Part shown: positions 28,201 through 36,518 of the stretch, one piece after another | Position numbering within the stretch: the first letter of the stretch is position 1 | Layout: every line of letters begins with the position of its first letter | Source of the DNA: BOG-908 sp965198855 | GTDB lineage: Bacteria > Pseudomonadota > Alphaproteobacteria > Acetobacterales > Acetobacteraceae | Direction of reading: 5' to 3' | Assembly (NCBI GenBank): GCA_965198855.1 | Contig: CBDAPZ010000002.1 | Span: 372,001-436,000 of the forward strand | DNA: 64,000 bases | Position numbers and translations under genes: made by a program | Notes under the pieces: generated by a model | The model's input: only the letters and a program-made list of their open reading frames with translations | What the model was told of the DNA's origin: nothing | Databases searched by the model: none

Positions 28201-28563
28201 GCGCCTGAGCTTGGGCCCGAAACGGAACCAGCCCTGCTCGGCTGCCGCATGCTGCCGAAACCGATCGATCTGCAATTGCTGTTGCGCGAGGTGGCCGATT
28301 GCCTGGACCTGACGTGGAAGCAGGAAAGTGCGGACGACGCAAACGTGCAAAAAATCAAGGGCGAAACCCGCCTTTCATCGGCACAGGTAGAGTCGCTGCG
28401 TGATCTGGCAAGACGTGGCTATGTGCGCGGCTTGCGGGAATTGCTCGAAAAACTTGGCCGCGAGCAGCCGGAACTGGTGCCCGCGTTGCGGCCGCTGCAG
28501 GACATGGTAGCCCAATACAGGCTGGATGCGGTGGCACAGGCACTGGACGAGGCGCAGGCATGA
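25213..28563 (+). CDS. Permease-fused hybrid sensor histidine kinase, probable urea/nitrogen sensor
   Basis: About 1116 residues. The N-terminal part (to about 490) looks like a polytopic NCS1-type (cytosine/purine) permease: ANQTLEDFALRFTAKSG, FLVSIPICATAARNGLDIDL, GAGFGYIGSTITS. A Cys-rich segment follows (VCIICEHRF ... YCPAYGGAICSLCCSLDSRC), likely zinc-binding, then two more membrane helices. The kinase core has H683 in GISHELRSPLN, N box NLLSNAVKF, DTGCGI and GTGLGL. A receiver domain has D965 in LLDLQMPG, and a helical C-terminal tail follows. TTG 25213 is chosen for its GGAGAG ribosome site. It overlaps its LuxR-type regulator by four bases and is divergent from urtA, so it probably senses urea or a related nitrogen compound (inference). 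Confidence 0.9.
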   Translation: MIGPANTTRLRIVRMRRDYNRWVANQTLEDFALRFTAKSGRVWSHSRVANTALGSMSFLALEAIGGTVTLRFGFTNALVAILATALVIFLVSIPICATAARNGLDIDLLTRGAGFGYIGSTITSLIYATFTFIFFGIEAAILATMLNRFLMIPLWLAYLLCAATVVPLVTHGISFIGRLQVSTQPVWLTLNILPLLAVLVLHPEWVTRWTHFVAPGISGFDIKAAGAAGSIIFVLICQTAEQVDFLRFLPERRGKGDRAWWFAMLMAGPGWVLIDALKLLAGSLLAVAAMQAGLTAAEAVQPAEMYRIAYGTFLPAGGSLLLTALLVAVSQIKINVTNAYAGSLAWSNFFSRLTHSHPGRVFYVIFNVAIALALMEAGLVDTITNGLLLYAGIAAAWIGAIAGHLTLTRPLGLAPAAIEFRRAHLPDINPVGLGSMAFGALAGMACYAGYAGPLAASFSTFAALGIAFLLAPLLAWATGGRTFLARKPRADWAARKNLVCIICEHRFEPEDMAYCPAYGGAICSLCCSLDSRCRDSCKPTQTRLAYQAALPLKLLPLQARAALNTNLGRFGAMFAAAALLIVVLMTEEITGTVSLAALLHMLGRDGHPGALLTLLLAAAVGSWLLVLSLENRRVAEEETRRQTGLLMNEIQAHRQTDAALQKAKERAESASLAKSRYVTGISHELRSPLNAILGYAQLMEDDGRLPPERQRAVRIIRESGEHLSAIIGGLLDISKIEAGRVELHRDRCRLPDFVDSLVQMMRPQAEAKGLRLLYQRGYLPAMVMTDEQRLRQILINLLSNAVKFTAAGTVTLIANWRNQIAEFSIADTGCGIAPGDIERVFEPFERAALDASIPGTGLGLTITRLLAHVLGGDVTVSSTLGKGSCFRVKLMLSDVIDPGMRAAPDRIGGYFGARKRVMVVDDHGAHRQLMTDLLMPLGFELHLAPDGFACLDAAEGWRPDLFLLDLQMPGMNGRDLARRLRESPAGQAPIIFLSANAPELGPETEPALLGCRMLPKPIDLQLLLREVADCLDLTWKQESADDANVQKIKGETRLSSAQVESLRDLARRGYVRGLRELLEKLGREQPELVPALRPLQDMVAQYRLDAVAQALDEAQA

Positions 28564-29426
28564 GCCTGCGCAGCACCGTTCTGGTGATCGACGACGCGCC
28601 GGCGACGCTTGGGCTGCTTGATGAGTTTCTGGAAAACGCAGGCTACGTCGTGCTGATGGCGCAATCGGGCGACGCCGCCTTCACCGTGCTGGAGCATAGC
28701 CGGCCCGATGTGATCCTGGTGGATACGGTGATGCCGGGCTTGGATGGGCTGGATGTGTGCCGCCGCCTGAAAGGCGCACCAGAGCTCGCGGATATCCCGG
28801 TGATCTTCATGACGGGCCTTACGGAAACCGAACACGTGGTGCGCGCCTTCGAGGCGGGTGCGGTGGATTACGTGACCAAGCCGTTGCGCCTGGAGGAGGT
28901 TCTGGTGCGCCTGCAGGTCCATCTCACCACAGCGCGACGTGCTGCCGCGGCACGGCTCGCGCTGGATGAGGCCGGCCGGTTTTTGTTCGCACTCGATGGC
29001 GGTGGAAAGATTCTTTGGGCGACACCATCGGCGGCAAGTCTGCTGGATGGGCAGCCTTTCGGGCTGGGCGCCGCCTTGGCAGCGCAATCCGCGGCGGCAC
29101 CCGGCGAGGTGTTGGCAAGCGTGGCGGGATGCGCGCTCAGTTTCATTTTTGTCGGTGTGTTGTCGGCCGATGAGCGGCTTTTACGGGTAATACCGCAAGC
29201 ACCGCGGCCGGAAATTCTGCTTCGCACGAAACTTGGGCTGACGCTGCGGGAAGCTGAAGTGCTGCTTTGGATCAGCTATGGGAAGCAAACCCGTGACATT
29301 GCAGAGATATTGAGCATGGGGCCACGCACGGTCGATAAACATCTCGAGCAGATCTACAACAAGCTAGGCGTCAGCAATCGTGCTTCGGCGGCGGCGATGG
29401 CGTCTCGGCTGATAGGGGCATCGTAA
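28560..29426 (+). CDS. Response regulator with LuxR-type DNA-binding domain
   Basis: A 288-residue regulator: receiver domain with acceptor D55 (VILVDTVMPGLDG) and K of VTKPL; a middle segment (about 130-215) of PAS-like length (GRFLFALDGGGKILWATPSA); and a LuxR/NarL helix-turn-helix (LTLREAEVLLWISYGKQTRDIAEILSMGPRTVDKHLEQIYNKLGV, about 230-275). It is coupled to the permease-kinase by a four-base overlap. It is likely to bind the palindrome at 25111 and control urt genes, which is inference from position. Confidence 0.92.
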   Translation: MSLRSTVLVIDDAPATLGLLDEFLENAGYVVLMAQSGDAAFTVLEHSRPDVILVDTVMPGLDGLDVCRRLKGAPELADIPVIFMTGLTETEHVVRAFEAGAVDYVTKPLRLEEVLVRLQVHLTTARRAAAARLALDEAGRFLFALDGGGKILWATPSAASLLDGQPFGLGAALAAQSAAAPGEVLASVAGCALSFIFVGVLSADERLLRVIPQAPRPEILLRTKLGLTLREAEVLLWISYGKQTRDIAEILSMGPRTVDKHLEQIYNKLGVSNRASAAAMASRLIGAS

Positions 29427-29434
29427 GGAAGTAT

Positions 29435-29470
29435 GTTCTTTTCTGAAGAAAAGAACCAAAAGAGTTTTTT
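29435..29470 (-). repeat. A/T-rich double palindrome, copy 5 (family A)
   Basis: GTTCTTTTCTGAAGAAAAGAAC followed by CAAAAGAGTTTTTT, eight bases after the LuxR-type regulator stop. It is paired with an opposite-facing copy at 29534. Confidence 0.88.
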
Positions 29471-29533
29471 CTCTTCGCGCCTGCATGAAGTTCTCCGAAT
29501 CGGCCGGAGAGGCCGGGGCAGGCACTAGGACAT

Positions 29534-29567
29534 AAAAGTCTTTTGCTTCTTTTCTTCATAAAAGAAG
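29534..29567 (+). repeat. A/T-rich double palindrome, copy 6 (family A)
   Basis: AAAAGTCTTTTG then CTTCTTTTCTTC / ATAAAAGAAG. It is preceded by AGGACAT, as in copy 2. It lies ten bases past the stop of the convergent porin gene. Confidence 0.88.
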
Positions 29568-29577
29568 ATCTTCCTTC

Positions 29578-30939
29578 CTAAAGCTGCAAGATAATCCGCA
29601 AGCTCAGCACCAGCGCATTGTTATATTGCGACGTCGCATTAGGCCGCATGACATATTGCACATCCGGCTGCAGATCCACGCCGTTGAACACATGCGCATC
29701 ATACTGCGCCTCCAGCACATATTCGTTGGTCTGCGGATAAACGGTCGGCCCACCAACCGCCGCCGATTCCTCAGCGATTATCTCCTGCAAGCGCTCCATC
29801 TGTTTGCTCTGATGACCGTAAGTGAACTGCACGCCGAAACTGTCGGCGGGCCGGGACTCGAATAGCCCGCCATCTTCAAGGCCAAAGAAAGCCAGATCGT
29901 TGAAGGTAGAGATATCGCCATCGCTATGCGCGTAGTTTGCAAACGCGGTCAGTTGGCCTTTGCCGTGCTTCAGCACGGTCACGTCGGCCGCCGCCCACTC
30001 GCCGAAATGGCTGGAACGCACCTTGGCCGGCAAGCCGGTGAGAATGGCCGGGTTGCCGTTGACGTCCTCCAGCACGTCGCTGGCATTCGCACTCGTATAA
30101 TAGACGCCGCCTTTGAGATGGCCAGGATGATCGCCGGCACTCGGCTCCCAGCCGAATTCGAGCGGGATCGTCACACCGGTATCCTTGTCGGTATTCCAGT
30201 CGAAACCAGAACGCCCGCCGTCACGGCCACCGGCTTCGAAGGCACCGAATGTGGCATACACATCCGCACCCGGTTTGATCTTCACAACACCGCCCCACAG
30301 GTTTGCGGGTGACATGGTGAATGCATTGCCGCTGCCGCCGGTGAGTGCGCGAGAGGCGGGACATAGCGCGAAGTTGAGGAAGTTGCAGTAGATTGGAGAC
30401 GAGTTGAAGAACAAGCCTTCCGAGAGGCGCCCGACGCTCAATACTATTTTGCCGCCGAACAGCGTCTCGATGCCGTAGACAAAGGCGAGATGTATAGCGA
30501 CGTCGCCGGCACCACCCTGGATTTCGTTTTCGTTGTAGATCGTGTCGCCGACATAATCCGAACCCACGGCGCGACCGGCACGATTGACGAAGAGTGTCTT
30601 GGTCTGAAAACCAGTCAGCCCTGCAAGCTTGTCCCAATCGATGTTCAGGCCGAAGGCGCGCTGGTCTGCATAATCGACACCGGTGCGCATGCCGCCCGAT
30701 ACGTTTGCGGAACTTTCCGACAGATAGCTCAACGATGGATCGATGCCCTTGGCATCAAGCTCGTCCAGCAAGCCGCCCCAGTTGCCGAGAAGATGCTGCG
30801 TCACGTCGATCGCCGGCGGTATGCCGGGCGGCGGCGGTGTAGGTGCGGTTTGTGCCGAGGCTTGCCCTATGAAAACGGCAAGCTGCGCCGCCAGAATGGT
30901 GCGCCATGACAAACGCTTGCAGAAAATCGGCTTGATCAT
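29578..30939 (-). CDS. OprB-family carbohydrate-selective porin
   Basis: Outer-membrane beta-barrel of about 453 residues. It has a signal peptide ending near GQASA, then a Pro-rich segment and the OprB opening HLLGNWGGLLDELDAKGIDPSLSY. The rest is aromatic-rich strand pattern, ending with a hydrophobic strand and a C-terminal Leu. Homologues in acetic acid bacteria are thought to pass sugars and polyols. An upstream ATG at 30963 adds eight residues. No sugar-use genes are nearby. Confidence 0.88.
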   Translation of the reverse strand: MIKPIFCKRLSWRTILAAQLAVFIGQASAQTAPTPPPPGIPPAIDVTQHLLGNWGGLLDELDAKGIDPSLSYLSESSANVSGGMRTGVDYADQRAFGLNIDWDKLAGLTGFQTKTLFVNRAGRAVGSDYVGDTIYNENEIQGGAGDVAIHLAFVYGIETLFGGKIVLSVGRLSEGLFFNSSPIYCNFLNFALCPASRALTGGSGNAFTMSPANLWGGVVKIKPGADVYATFGAFEAGGRDGGRSGFDWNTDKDTGVTIPLEFGWEPSAGDHPGHLKGGVYYTSANASDVLEDVNGNPAILTGLPAKVRSSHFGEWAAADVTVLKHGKGQLTAFANYAHSDGDISTFNDLAFFGLEDGGLFESRPADSFGVQFTYGHQSKQMERLQEIIAEESAAVGGPTVYPQTNEYVLEAQYDAHVFNGVDLQPDVQYVMRPNATSQYNNALVLSLRIILQL

Positions 30940-31082
30940 CACGTCATCCCCATCGATCGGCAACGAACGTGCAGTCTGGACTGCCGCGAACGTTCTGATG
31001 TGAGTCTGTAGGATGTCAGGCCGTCACGGCGGCATGCGTAGTTTTGCGTATTCGTTGCGCAAAGGTGACAGGCGCGCGCTAC

Positions 31083-31385
31083 CTAGATGTCTACGCTGCG
31101 GCCGCCGCTGATGCCCGCCGGAAAATCCCCCCGCGGGTCGTTGCTCCCCGTCTCCGGCGGCAATCCCGGGGTCGTTGGCATCTCATGCGCAAATTCGGCA
31201 GGTTCGCCGATATCCTGCGCCCAGTTATCGTCCGGCTTGACGGGCATAGGCGCCGCAAACACGCCGTTCACCAGGTCGGTGACGACCGCCTGCGACAGAT
31301 CACGCGGATAGCCGGCCGCATCCGCATCCTTGAGCAGGGCGTCGAGCCGTGGCGTAAACCACTCATGCGCAGGGGTGGACGGCAT
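31083..31385 (-). CDS. Hypothetical protein (100 residues)
   Basis: A short acidic protein with no signal peptide. The N-terminal half (HEWFTPRLDALLKDADAAGYPRDLSQAVVTDLVNG) looks helical and folded; the C-terminal half is Pro/Gly-rich. I do not recognise the family. It is divergent from the phospholipase-D-type gene. A frame on the other strand covers the same bases but its composition (Arg-rich) looks like a shadow. Confidence 0.55.
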   Translation of the reverse strand: MPSTPAHEWFTPRLDALLKDADAAGYPRDLSQAVVTDLVNGVFAAPMPVKPDDNWAQDIGEPAEFAHEMPTTPGLPPETGSNDPRGDFPAGISGGRSVDI

Positions 31386-31501
31386 CCGGCTCAGCTTCCC
31401 AAATGCGGCGATATCGCCGTTTCATGACAAACGCTATCTTATGGAAACGCGCAAGGATCGCTCGCGTTCCTGCGATCAGCAACACGGGCGTTACGGTTAT
31501 C

Positions 31502-32701
31502 ATGGACCAGAGCAGCGACACCGCGCTTGAACGGCACGAAGCACGGCATGCGCCCCTCTCCTCCTGCCCGATCCTCGACGGCAACGCGGTGCGCCTGCTC
31601 GATAGCGGCCAGGTCGCGGTCGGCGCGATCCTCGATGCCATCGATGCCGCGACATCATCCCTGCATCTCGAGTATTATATCTTCAGCGACGTGCATCAGG
31701 AGGACCGCAGCATCCTCAAAGGGCTGCTCGCGGCACGGGCGCGCGGTGTGCAGGTGGCCGTGCTCTACGACTCCGCCGGCAGCCACGCGACGCCCGACGC
31801 GATCTTCGACCAGTTGGAAGCCGCCGGCGCCAAAACGCTGGAATTCCGTCCGCTGAACCCGCTACGCCGCCATTTCGCCTGGCACCTGAACGACCGCGAC
31901 CACCGCAAACTGATGGTGGCCGATGGCACCGTCGCCTTCATGGGCGGCGTCAATCTCAGCCGCGTCTATGAGAACCCGCCTTCGAACGGGGTGCTGCCGG
32001 ATTCGAAAAAATCCTTCTGGCATGACTGCGCCATCCGCGTGCAAGGCCCTGCAGTAGAGTCGGCACAGCGCATCTTCCTCGATACCTGGGATGGGAACGG
32101 CGGCGACACGCTGGAAGATACCGGGTTCTTCCCGCCACTTTCCCCCATGGGCGAGCAGCGCATGCGGATCGCTCCGAGCAAGCCTTTGGAAAAGCAGCAG
32201 CTCTATTTCAGCGCACTTCTCGCGGCCATCTCCGAAGCGCGCGAACGCATCCTGCTCACCACCGGCTACTTCGTACCTTCCCGCAAACACTGGCAGGCCT
32301 TGGCCGATGCCGCCAACCGCGGAGTGGAGGTCAGCCTCCTCCTCGGCGGCCACTCCGACATTCCGGCCACCCTGCACGCTGCCCGTGCCTTGTACGGGCG
32401 GCTCTTGGACGCAGGCGTGCGCATCCACGAAATCCAGGATGGGCTGCTGCATGCCAAAGCCGCCACCATCGATGGCGTGTGGACTGTGATCGGCAGCAGC
32501 AATTTCGACCGCCGCAGTTTCAGCTTCAACAACGAGCTCGATGCCGTGCTGCTGGGGCGCGACATGGCGGGCAACGTGGAAGCCATGCTGCGCCGCTGGA
32601 TGGAACGGGCGGAAGACGTGACGCTGGATGACTGGCGGCGCCGGTCGGTCCGCGAGCGGGGACAGGAGTATTCGGCGCGTTTATGGGAACGCTACATGTA
32701 G
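31502..32701 (+). CDS. Phospholipase D-like/cardiolipin synthase-family phosphatidyltransferase
   Basis: Two HKD active sites are present: DHRKLMVADGTVAFMGG and HAKAATIDGVWTVIGSSN, with downstream FDRRSFSFNNELDAVL, the standard end of bacterial cardiolipin synthases. It lacks the usual N-terminal membrane helices, so it resembles the ClsB-like short form. The frame is open from 31403. ATG 31502 (MDQSSD) is taken as the start because the preceding residues look non-homologous, but no strong ribosome site decides it. Role: phospholipid headgroup or glycan-lipid transfer at the membrane. Confidence 0.86.
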   Translation: MDQSSDTALERHEARHAPLSSCPILDGNAVRLLDSGQVAVGAILDAIDAATSSLHLEYYIFSDVHQEDRSILKGLLAARARGVQVAVLYDSAGSHATPDAIFDQLEAAGAKTLEFRPLNPLRRHFAWHLNDRDHRKLMVADGTVAFMGGVNLSRVYENPPSNGVLPDSKKSFWHDCAIRVQGPAVESAQRIFLDTWDGNGGDTLEDTGFFPPLSPMGEQRMRIAPSKPLEKQQLYFSALLAAISEARERILLTTGYFVPSRKHWQALADAANRGVEVSLLLGGHSDIPATLHAARALYGRLLDAGVRIHEIQDGLLHAKAATIDGVWTVIGSSNFDRRSFSFNNELDAVLLGRDMAGNVEAMLRRWMERAEDVTLDDWRRRSVRERGQEYSARLWERYM

Positions 32702-32750
32702 AAGCCGGGCCGGCGCATGTTCTTCCCTTTACGGCTGCCGGCGTGAGGTC

Positions 32751-33635
32751 ATGACGCTCGACCAGCTTCGCGTCTTCGTCGCCGTGGCGGAGCGGCAGCA
32801 TGTCACGCGGGCGGCAGAGTCGCTGAACCTGGCGCAGTCGGCCGCCAGCGCGGCGATTGCAGCGCTGGAAGCGCGGCATGGCACCAAACTGTTTCATCGT
32901 GTTGGCCGGCGCATCGAGCTGTCTGAGGCTGGCCGCATTTTTCTCGGCGAAGCGCGTGCGGTGTTGTCACGCGCGCAGGCGGCGGAGCACGTGCTGGCGG
33001 AACTGGGCGGGCTGAAGCGCGGCCATCTGCGTGTGCAGGCGAGCCAGACCATTTCCGGCTACTGGCTACCGCGTCACCTGGTCGCGTTCCGCAAGGCCTA
33101 TCCGAGCGTCGATCTGCATGTGGCGATCGGCAACACCGCGCAGGTCGCGGCCGCGATCCTCGGCGGCGAGGCGGAGCTTGGCTTTGTCGAAGGCGACGTG
33201 ACGGTAGCTTCGCTGCGCGTCGAGCAGGTGGCGCGGGACAGCTTGCTGATCCTCGTGAGCCCCGGGCATCCACTGGGCGGCCGGCGGGATGTGACGGCAG
33301 AGGATTTGCTGAACAGCGAGTGGGTGCTGCGCGAGATCGGCTCCGGTACGCGCTCTGCGTTCGAGTCCGCACTGGGCGAACTTGGCATTCCCGCTGCATC
33401 GCTGAGGATTGTTTTGGAATTACCGTCCAACGAAGCGGTTCGTGCGGCGGTGGAAGCCGGATTGGGTGCGACCTGCCTGTCCGCATCGGTCGCAGCGCCC
33501 GCCTTGGAGGCTGGTCTTCTGCAGGCTGTCCCGTTCGCCTTGCCCGATCGCGGTTTCATGTTGCTCAGGCACCCGGAACGCAGCTTGAGCCGCGCGGCAT
33601 CTGCGTTGATGGCTCTCGTTGGATTAAAAGCATGA
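32751..33635 (+). CDS. LysR-family transcriptional regulator
   Basis: A 294-residue LysR protein: N-terminal winged helix MTLDQLRVFVAVAERQHVTRAAESLNLAQSAASAAI, linker helix, then two-lobed effector domain (SGYWLPRHLVAFRKAYPSVDL; GFVEGDV; NEAVRAAVEAGLGATCLS). The pattern resembles CysB/CbbR-like LysR regulators. The ATG lies just after GAGG. The target is unknown; it lies 49 bases past the phospholipase gene on the same strand. Confidence 0.9.
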   Translation: MTLDQLRVFVAVAERQHVTRAAESLNLAQSAASAAIAALEARHGTKLFHRVGRRIELSEAGRIFLGEARAVLSRAQAAEHVLAELGGLKRGHLRVQASQTISGYWLPRHLVAFRKAYPSVDLHVAIGNTAQVAAAILGGEAELGFVEGDVTVASLRVEQVARDSLLILVSPGHPLGGRRDVTAEDLLNSEWVLREIGSGTRSAFESALGELGIPAASLRIVLELPSNEAVRAAVEAGLGATCLSASVAAPALEAGLLQAVPFALPDRGFMLLRHPERSLSRAASALMALVGLKA

Positions 33636-33646
33636 CCCACGAAGCG

Positions 33647-34360
33647 TCATACTTCTATCAAAGCGAAAACAGAGAGTCCTGCAATGCGATTCTTTTGGAA
33701 CAGACCGAGCTCCGCACTGCAGATCTTGGCTAATATCGAATTTATAGCACCTGAGTAGGGCCGCATGTCGGAGCCTGGGGTCTTGTTCCGCCAAGGCAGT
33801 GCACGGCGTCCTAGCCGGACGCCGGCGGCGATGGGCAAGGTGAGGCCGAAATAGTAGCAGATCGAAATTCGCTTCAATCCTGCGGCCTCTATCACACGAT
33901 CAAGGCTGCCGATCGTATAGCGGCGATAATGTTCCAGGAACACATCGTGGTTGCTCCACATCCACGGCATCGCCGGCACAGTGACGAGAATCCGCGACCC
34001 AGCCTGCATCTTTGCCGCAGTTTCGCGCAGCAAATCGGCATCGTCGGCGACGTGTTCCAGCACGTCCATCATCAATGCCAGATGGCCGTCGAAATGCGCC
34101 ACACTTCGCGTGAAGTGCAGCTGTTTGCCGCTCTCGGTTTCGGTCCAGTCCTGTGGATAGTTCAGGTCCACGCAAACGGCGGACCGGCATGCGGTGTTGG
34201 CAAGCAGATAGCGCGAGAAAAAACCCGAGCCGGCGCCGATATCGAGCACGTCGTCATAAATCGTGCCTTCGAGCAGGCGCAGCATGGCCGCGGATTTTGC
34301 CCGGTAATACCAATGCGTATCCGCAGCCTGCCCGAGGGATTCCTGCTCCTTAAGATCCAT
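33647..34360 (-). CDS. SAM-dependent methyltransferase
   Basis: A 237-residue class I methyltransferase: motif I VLDIGAGSGFFSRYLL, then VDLNYP, ALMMDVLEHVADDADLLRE and LVTVPAMPWMWSNHD. The His/Tyr-rich HYRRYTIGSLDRVIEAAGL is common in lipid-sugar or polyketide-type methyltransferases. ATG 34360 follows AGGA, nine bases after the stop of the glycosyltransferase, so the two form an operon. Longer upstream frame (to 34714) lies inside that glycosyltransferase. Confidence 0.86.
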   Translation of the reverse strand: MDLKEQESLGQAADTHWYYRAKSAAMLRLLEGTIYDDVLDIGAGSGFFSRYLLANTACRSAVCVDLNYPQDWTETESGKQLHFTRSVAHFDGHLALMMDVLEHVADDADLLRETAAKMQAGSRILVTVPAMPWMWSNHDVFLEHYRRYTIGSLDRVIEAAGLKRISICYYFGLTLPIAAGVRLGRRALPWRNKTPGSDMRPYSGAINSILAKICSAELGLFQKNRIAGLSVFALIEV

Positions 34361-34368
34361 CGGTGTTC

Positions 34369-35370
34369 CTAATGCGGCATTTCGTCCGAAGGGGTGTCCG
34401 GCGCCTGCTGGTATATCCCTTCCAGCACGTAGATGGGGCGCTGTTTCGTTTCCACGAACAGGCGGGTGACATATTCGCCGATCATTCCAAGCGAAACAAG
34501 ATTGGCCGCAGTGGAGAACAGCATCACGATGATCAGAGAGGCGTAGCCGGGAACGGCGATGCCGAACAGCAGCACGTCCAGCACGATGAAGATCGCATAT
34601 GCAATCGCGAATAATGCGATCAAGGCGCCGCAATAGGTCCATATTCGCAAAGGTGCCGTGGAGAAACTGACGATACCGTCGATGGCGAAATTCCACAGCC
34701 GCCAGTAATTCCATTTCGTCTGCCCGAGCAGCCGGGCCGGGCGCACATACGGCACCGCAATGCTGGGAAAGCCCACCCAGGCGAACAGGCCTTTCATGAA
34801 ACGCCCACGCTCTGGCAATTGCCGCAACGCCTCGATCACCCGTCGGTCGATCAGACGGAAATCGCCAACATTATGCGGGATGGAGGTGGCCGCGATCCGG
34901 TTGAAGGCGGAGTAGAACAGGCCGGCCGTCAAGGCCTTCAGCCGGCCATCGGCAACACGGCTTTCGCGCAGGCCGTACACCACGTCATAGCCCTCGCGCC
35001 AACGCGCGATGAACTGCGCGAGCAAGGCCGGCGGGTCCTGCAGATCGACGTCGATCAGCACCGCGGCATCACCCTTCGCCTGGTCCAGCCCGGCCGTCAT
35101 CGCCGCTTCCTTGCCGAAATTGCGCGAAAGATTGACCGCACGCATGAACGGCCGAGTGGCTGCTCGGTCGATCAGCACAGGCAGTGTGGAATCCGTCGAA
35201 CCGTCATTGACAAAAATCACTTCGAACCGCGTGCCGCCGCGCTCCAGCTCGGGTGTTATGACAGCGAGAAAGGCATCGATCGATTCGTCCTCGTTAAACA
35301 CCGGGACGACGACCGAAATCAGCGGATCAGAAGGCCGTGGGCGCAAAGGTGGCAAGGTTGGCGAACGCAT
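34369..35370 (-). CDS. Family 2 glycosyltransferase with two C-terminal membrane helices (GtrB/ArnC-like)
   Basis: GT-A enzyme of about 333 residues: PLISVVVPVFNEDESID, VNDGSTDSTLPVLI, the DXD-like VLIDVDLQDPP, and QTKWNYWRLWNFAIDGIVSFS before two membrane helices (about 235-260 and 268-300). This layout is shared by GtrB, ArnC and dolichol-phosphate mannosyltransferases, which load a sugar onto undecaprenyl phosphate. An upstream ATG at 35385 adds five residues. It is paired with a methyltransferase, and a lipid-linked sugar modification is likely. Confidence 0.9.
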   Translation of the reverse strand: MRSPTLPPLRPRPSDPLISVVVPVFNEDESIDAFLAVITPELERGGTRFEVIFVNDGSTDSTLPVLIDRAATRPFMRAVNLSRNFGKEAAMTAGLDQAKGDAAVLIDVDLQDPPALLAQFIARWREGYDVVYGLRESRVADGRLKALTAGLFYSAFNRIAATSIPHNVGDFRLIDRRVIEALRQLPERGRFMKGLFAWVGFPSIAVPYVRPARLLGQTKWNYWRLWNFAIDGIVSFSTAPLRIWTYCGALIALFAIAYAIFIVLDVLLFGIAVPGYASLIIVMLFSTAANLVSLGMIGEYVTRLFVETKQRPIYVLEGIYQQAPDTPSDEMPH

Positions 35371-35406
35371 ATGGCGGTCATACAACCAGAAAGCGTAATC
35401 AAAGCA

Positions 35407-35481
35407 AGCAAGATTGGGGAGCAGAAGCCTTGGGGGGTCGGCGTATATGCCGATAAGATCTCCCCAAGCCCCAAACCCCCG
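35407..35481 (-). repeat. GC-rich terminator-like repeat, copy 2 (family C), after thiG
   Basis: Read from the thiG stop: CGCCGGGGGTTTGGGG, a GATCTTATCGGCATATACGC segment that pairs in part with GGGG/CCCC arms, and an end CCCCAATCTTGCTTGC. It is likely to end the thiSG transcript. Confidence 0.6.
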
Positions 35482-35484
35482 GCG

Positions 35485-36279
35485 TTATTTGATGAGCCCA
35501 GCTAATGGGCTTGATGGGTCGGCACCCATCTTTCGGGGCATGCGGCCGGCGAGAAACGCGTGTCGGCCGGCCTGGACCGCGGCGGCCATCGCGCGGGCCA
35601 TGCGCACCGGATCCTGCGCATGCGCAATCGCCGAGTTCAACAGCACCGCATCCAGCCCAAGCTCCATCGCGATGCAAGCATCCGAAGCTGTGCCTACGCC
35701 GGCATCCACCAGAACCGGCACGCTTGCCTGCTCCTTCAGGATCGAGATCATCGCCGGGTTTTGCAACCCGAGCCCGGAGCCGATCGGCGCCCCCAGCGGC
35801 ATGATGGCGACACACCCCATTTCCTCCAGCCGCTTGGCGGCGACCGGATCATCGGCGCAATACACCATCACCTCGAAACCATCGGCGATCAGCGCCGCTG
35901 CGGCCTCGAAGGTGGCCGCCATATCCGGATAGAGGAACGGCGGCGGCCCCAGCACCTCCAGCTTCACCAAATTCCACCCGCCGGCCTCACGCGCCAGGCG
36001 CAGCGTGCGCACGGCATCCTTGGCGGTAAAACAGCCGGCCGTGTTCGGCAGATAGGTGTAGCGCTTCGGATCCACGTAATCCTGCAACATCGGCGCGCCC
36101 GTATCGGACAAATTGACCCGCCGCACAGCGACCGTCACGATCTCCGCCCCCGACGCTTCGATCGCCGCCGCCGTCTCCTCCAGATCCTTGTATTTGCCGG
36201 TCCCCACGATCAGCCGCGACGTAAATCTTCGCCCGGCCACCTCCCAGCTATCCGCAAGCGTGGGCGTAATACTGTCCAT
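35485..36279 (-). CDS. thiG: Thiazole synthase
   Basis: Makes the thiazole phosphate ring of thiamine from deoxyxylulose phosphate, dehydroglycine and ThiS-thiocarboxylate. This 264-residue barrel has RLIVGTGKYKD, the Schiff-base Lys in WNLVKLEVLG, PLGAPIGSGLGLQNP and VDAGVGTASDA. Preceded by thiS with three bases between the genes. Confidence 0.95.
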   Translation of the reverse strand: MDSITPTLADSWEVAGRRFTSRLIVGTGKYKDLEETAAAIEASGAEIVTVAVRRVNLSDTGAPMLQDYVDPKRYTYLPNTAGCFTAKDAVRTLRLAREAGGWNLVKLEVLGPPPFLYPDMAATFEAAAALIADGFEVMVYCADDPVAAKRLEEMGCVAIMPLGAPIGSGLGLQNPAMISILKEQASVPVLVDAGVGTASDACIAMELGLDAVLLNSAIAHAQDPVRMARAMAAAVQAGRHAFLAGRMPRKMGADPSSPLAGLIK

Positions 36280-36282
36280 GGC

Positions 36283-36513
36283 TCAACCGCCTCCAATGAA
36301 ATGCACGATCTCCAGGCTGTCGCCCGGCTGCAGAAATGTCTGTGAATAGAGCGACCGTGGTACGATCGCCTCGTTCCGCTCGACCGCTACCTTGCGAGTG
36401 TCGAGCGACAGCCGCCGCAACAGTTCGGCAATATCGCAAACCGCAGGCAAGGCGTGACCCTCACCGTTCACGGTGACGACGATGGTCAAAGGATCGGCAA
36501 CGCTGTCGGACAC
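36283..36513 (-). CDS. thiS: Sulfur carrier protein ThiS
   Basis: A 76-residue ubiquitin-fold carrier ending in Gly-Gly-Gly (VHFIGGG), where the C-terminal Gly takes up sulfur for ThiG. The start is GTG at 36513. The GGAGG that precedes it by eight bases is the 3' end of the TPP aptamer (see riboswitch). It is shorter neighbours' partner: thiG follows directly. Confidence 0.9.
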   Translation of the reverse strand: MSDSVADPLTIVVTVNGEGHALPAVCDIAELLRRLSLDTRKVAVERNEAIVPRSLYSQTFLQPGDSLEIVHFIGGG

Positions 36514-36518
36514 TGGTT

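Noticed and set aside
31044..31427. 127-residue plus-strand frame opposite the 100-residue hypothetical
   Set aside because: Arg/Gly-rich composition typical of a shadow; the minus-strand frame looks more like a folded protein.
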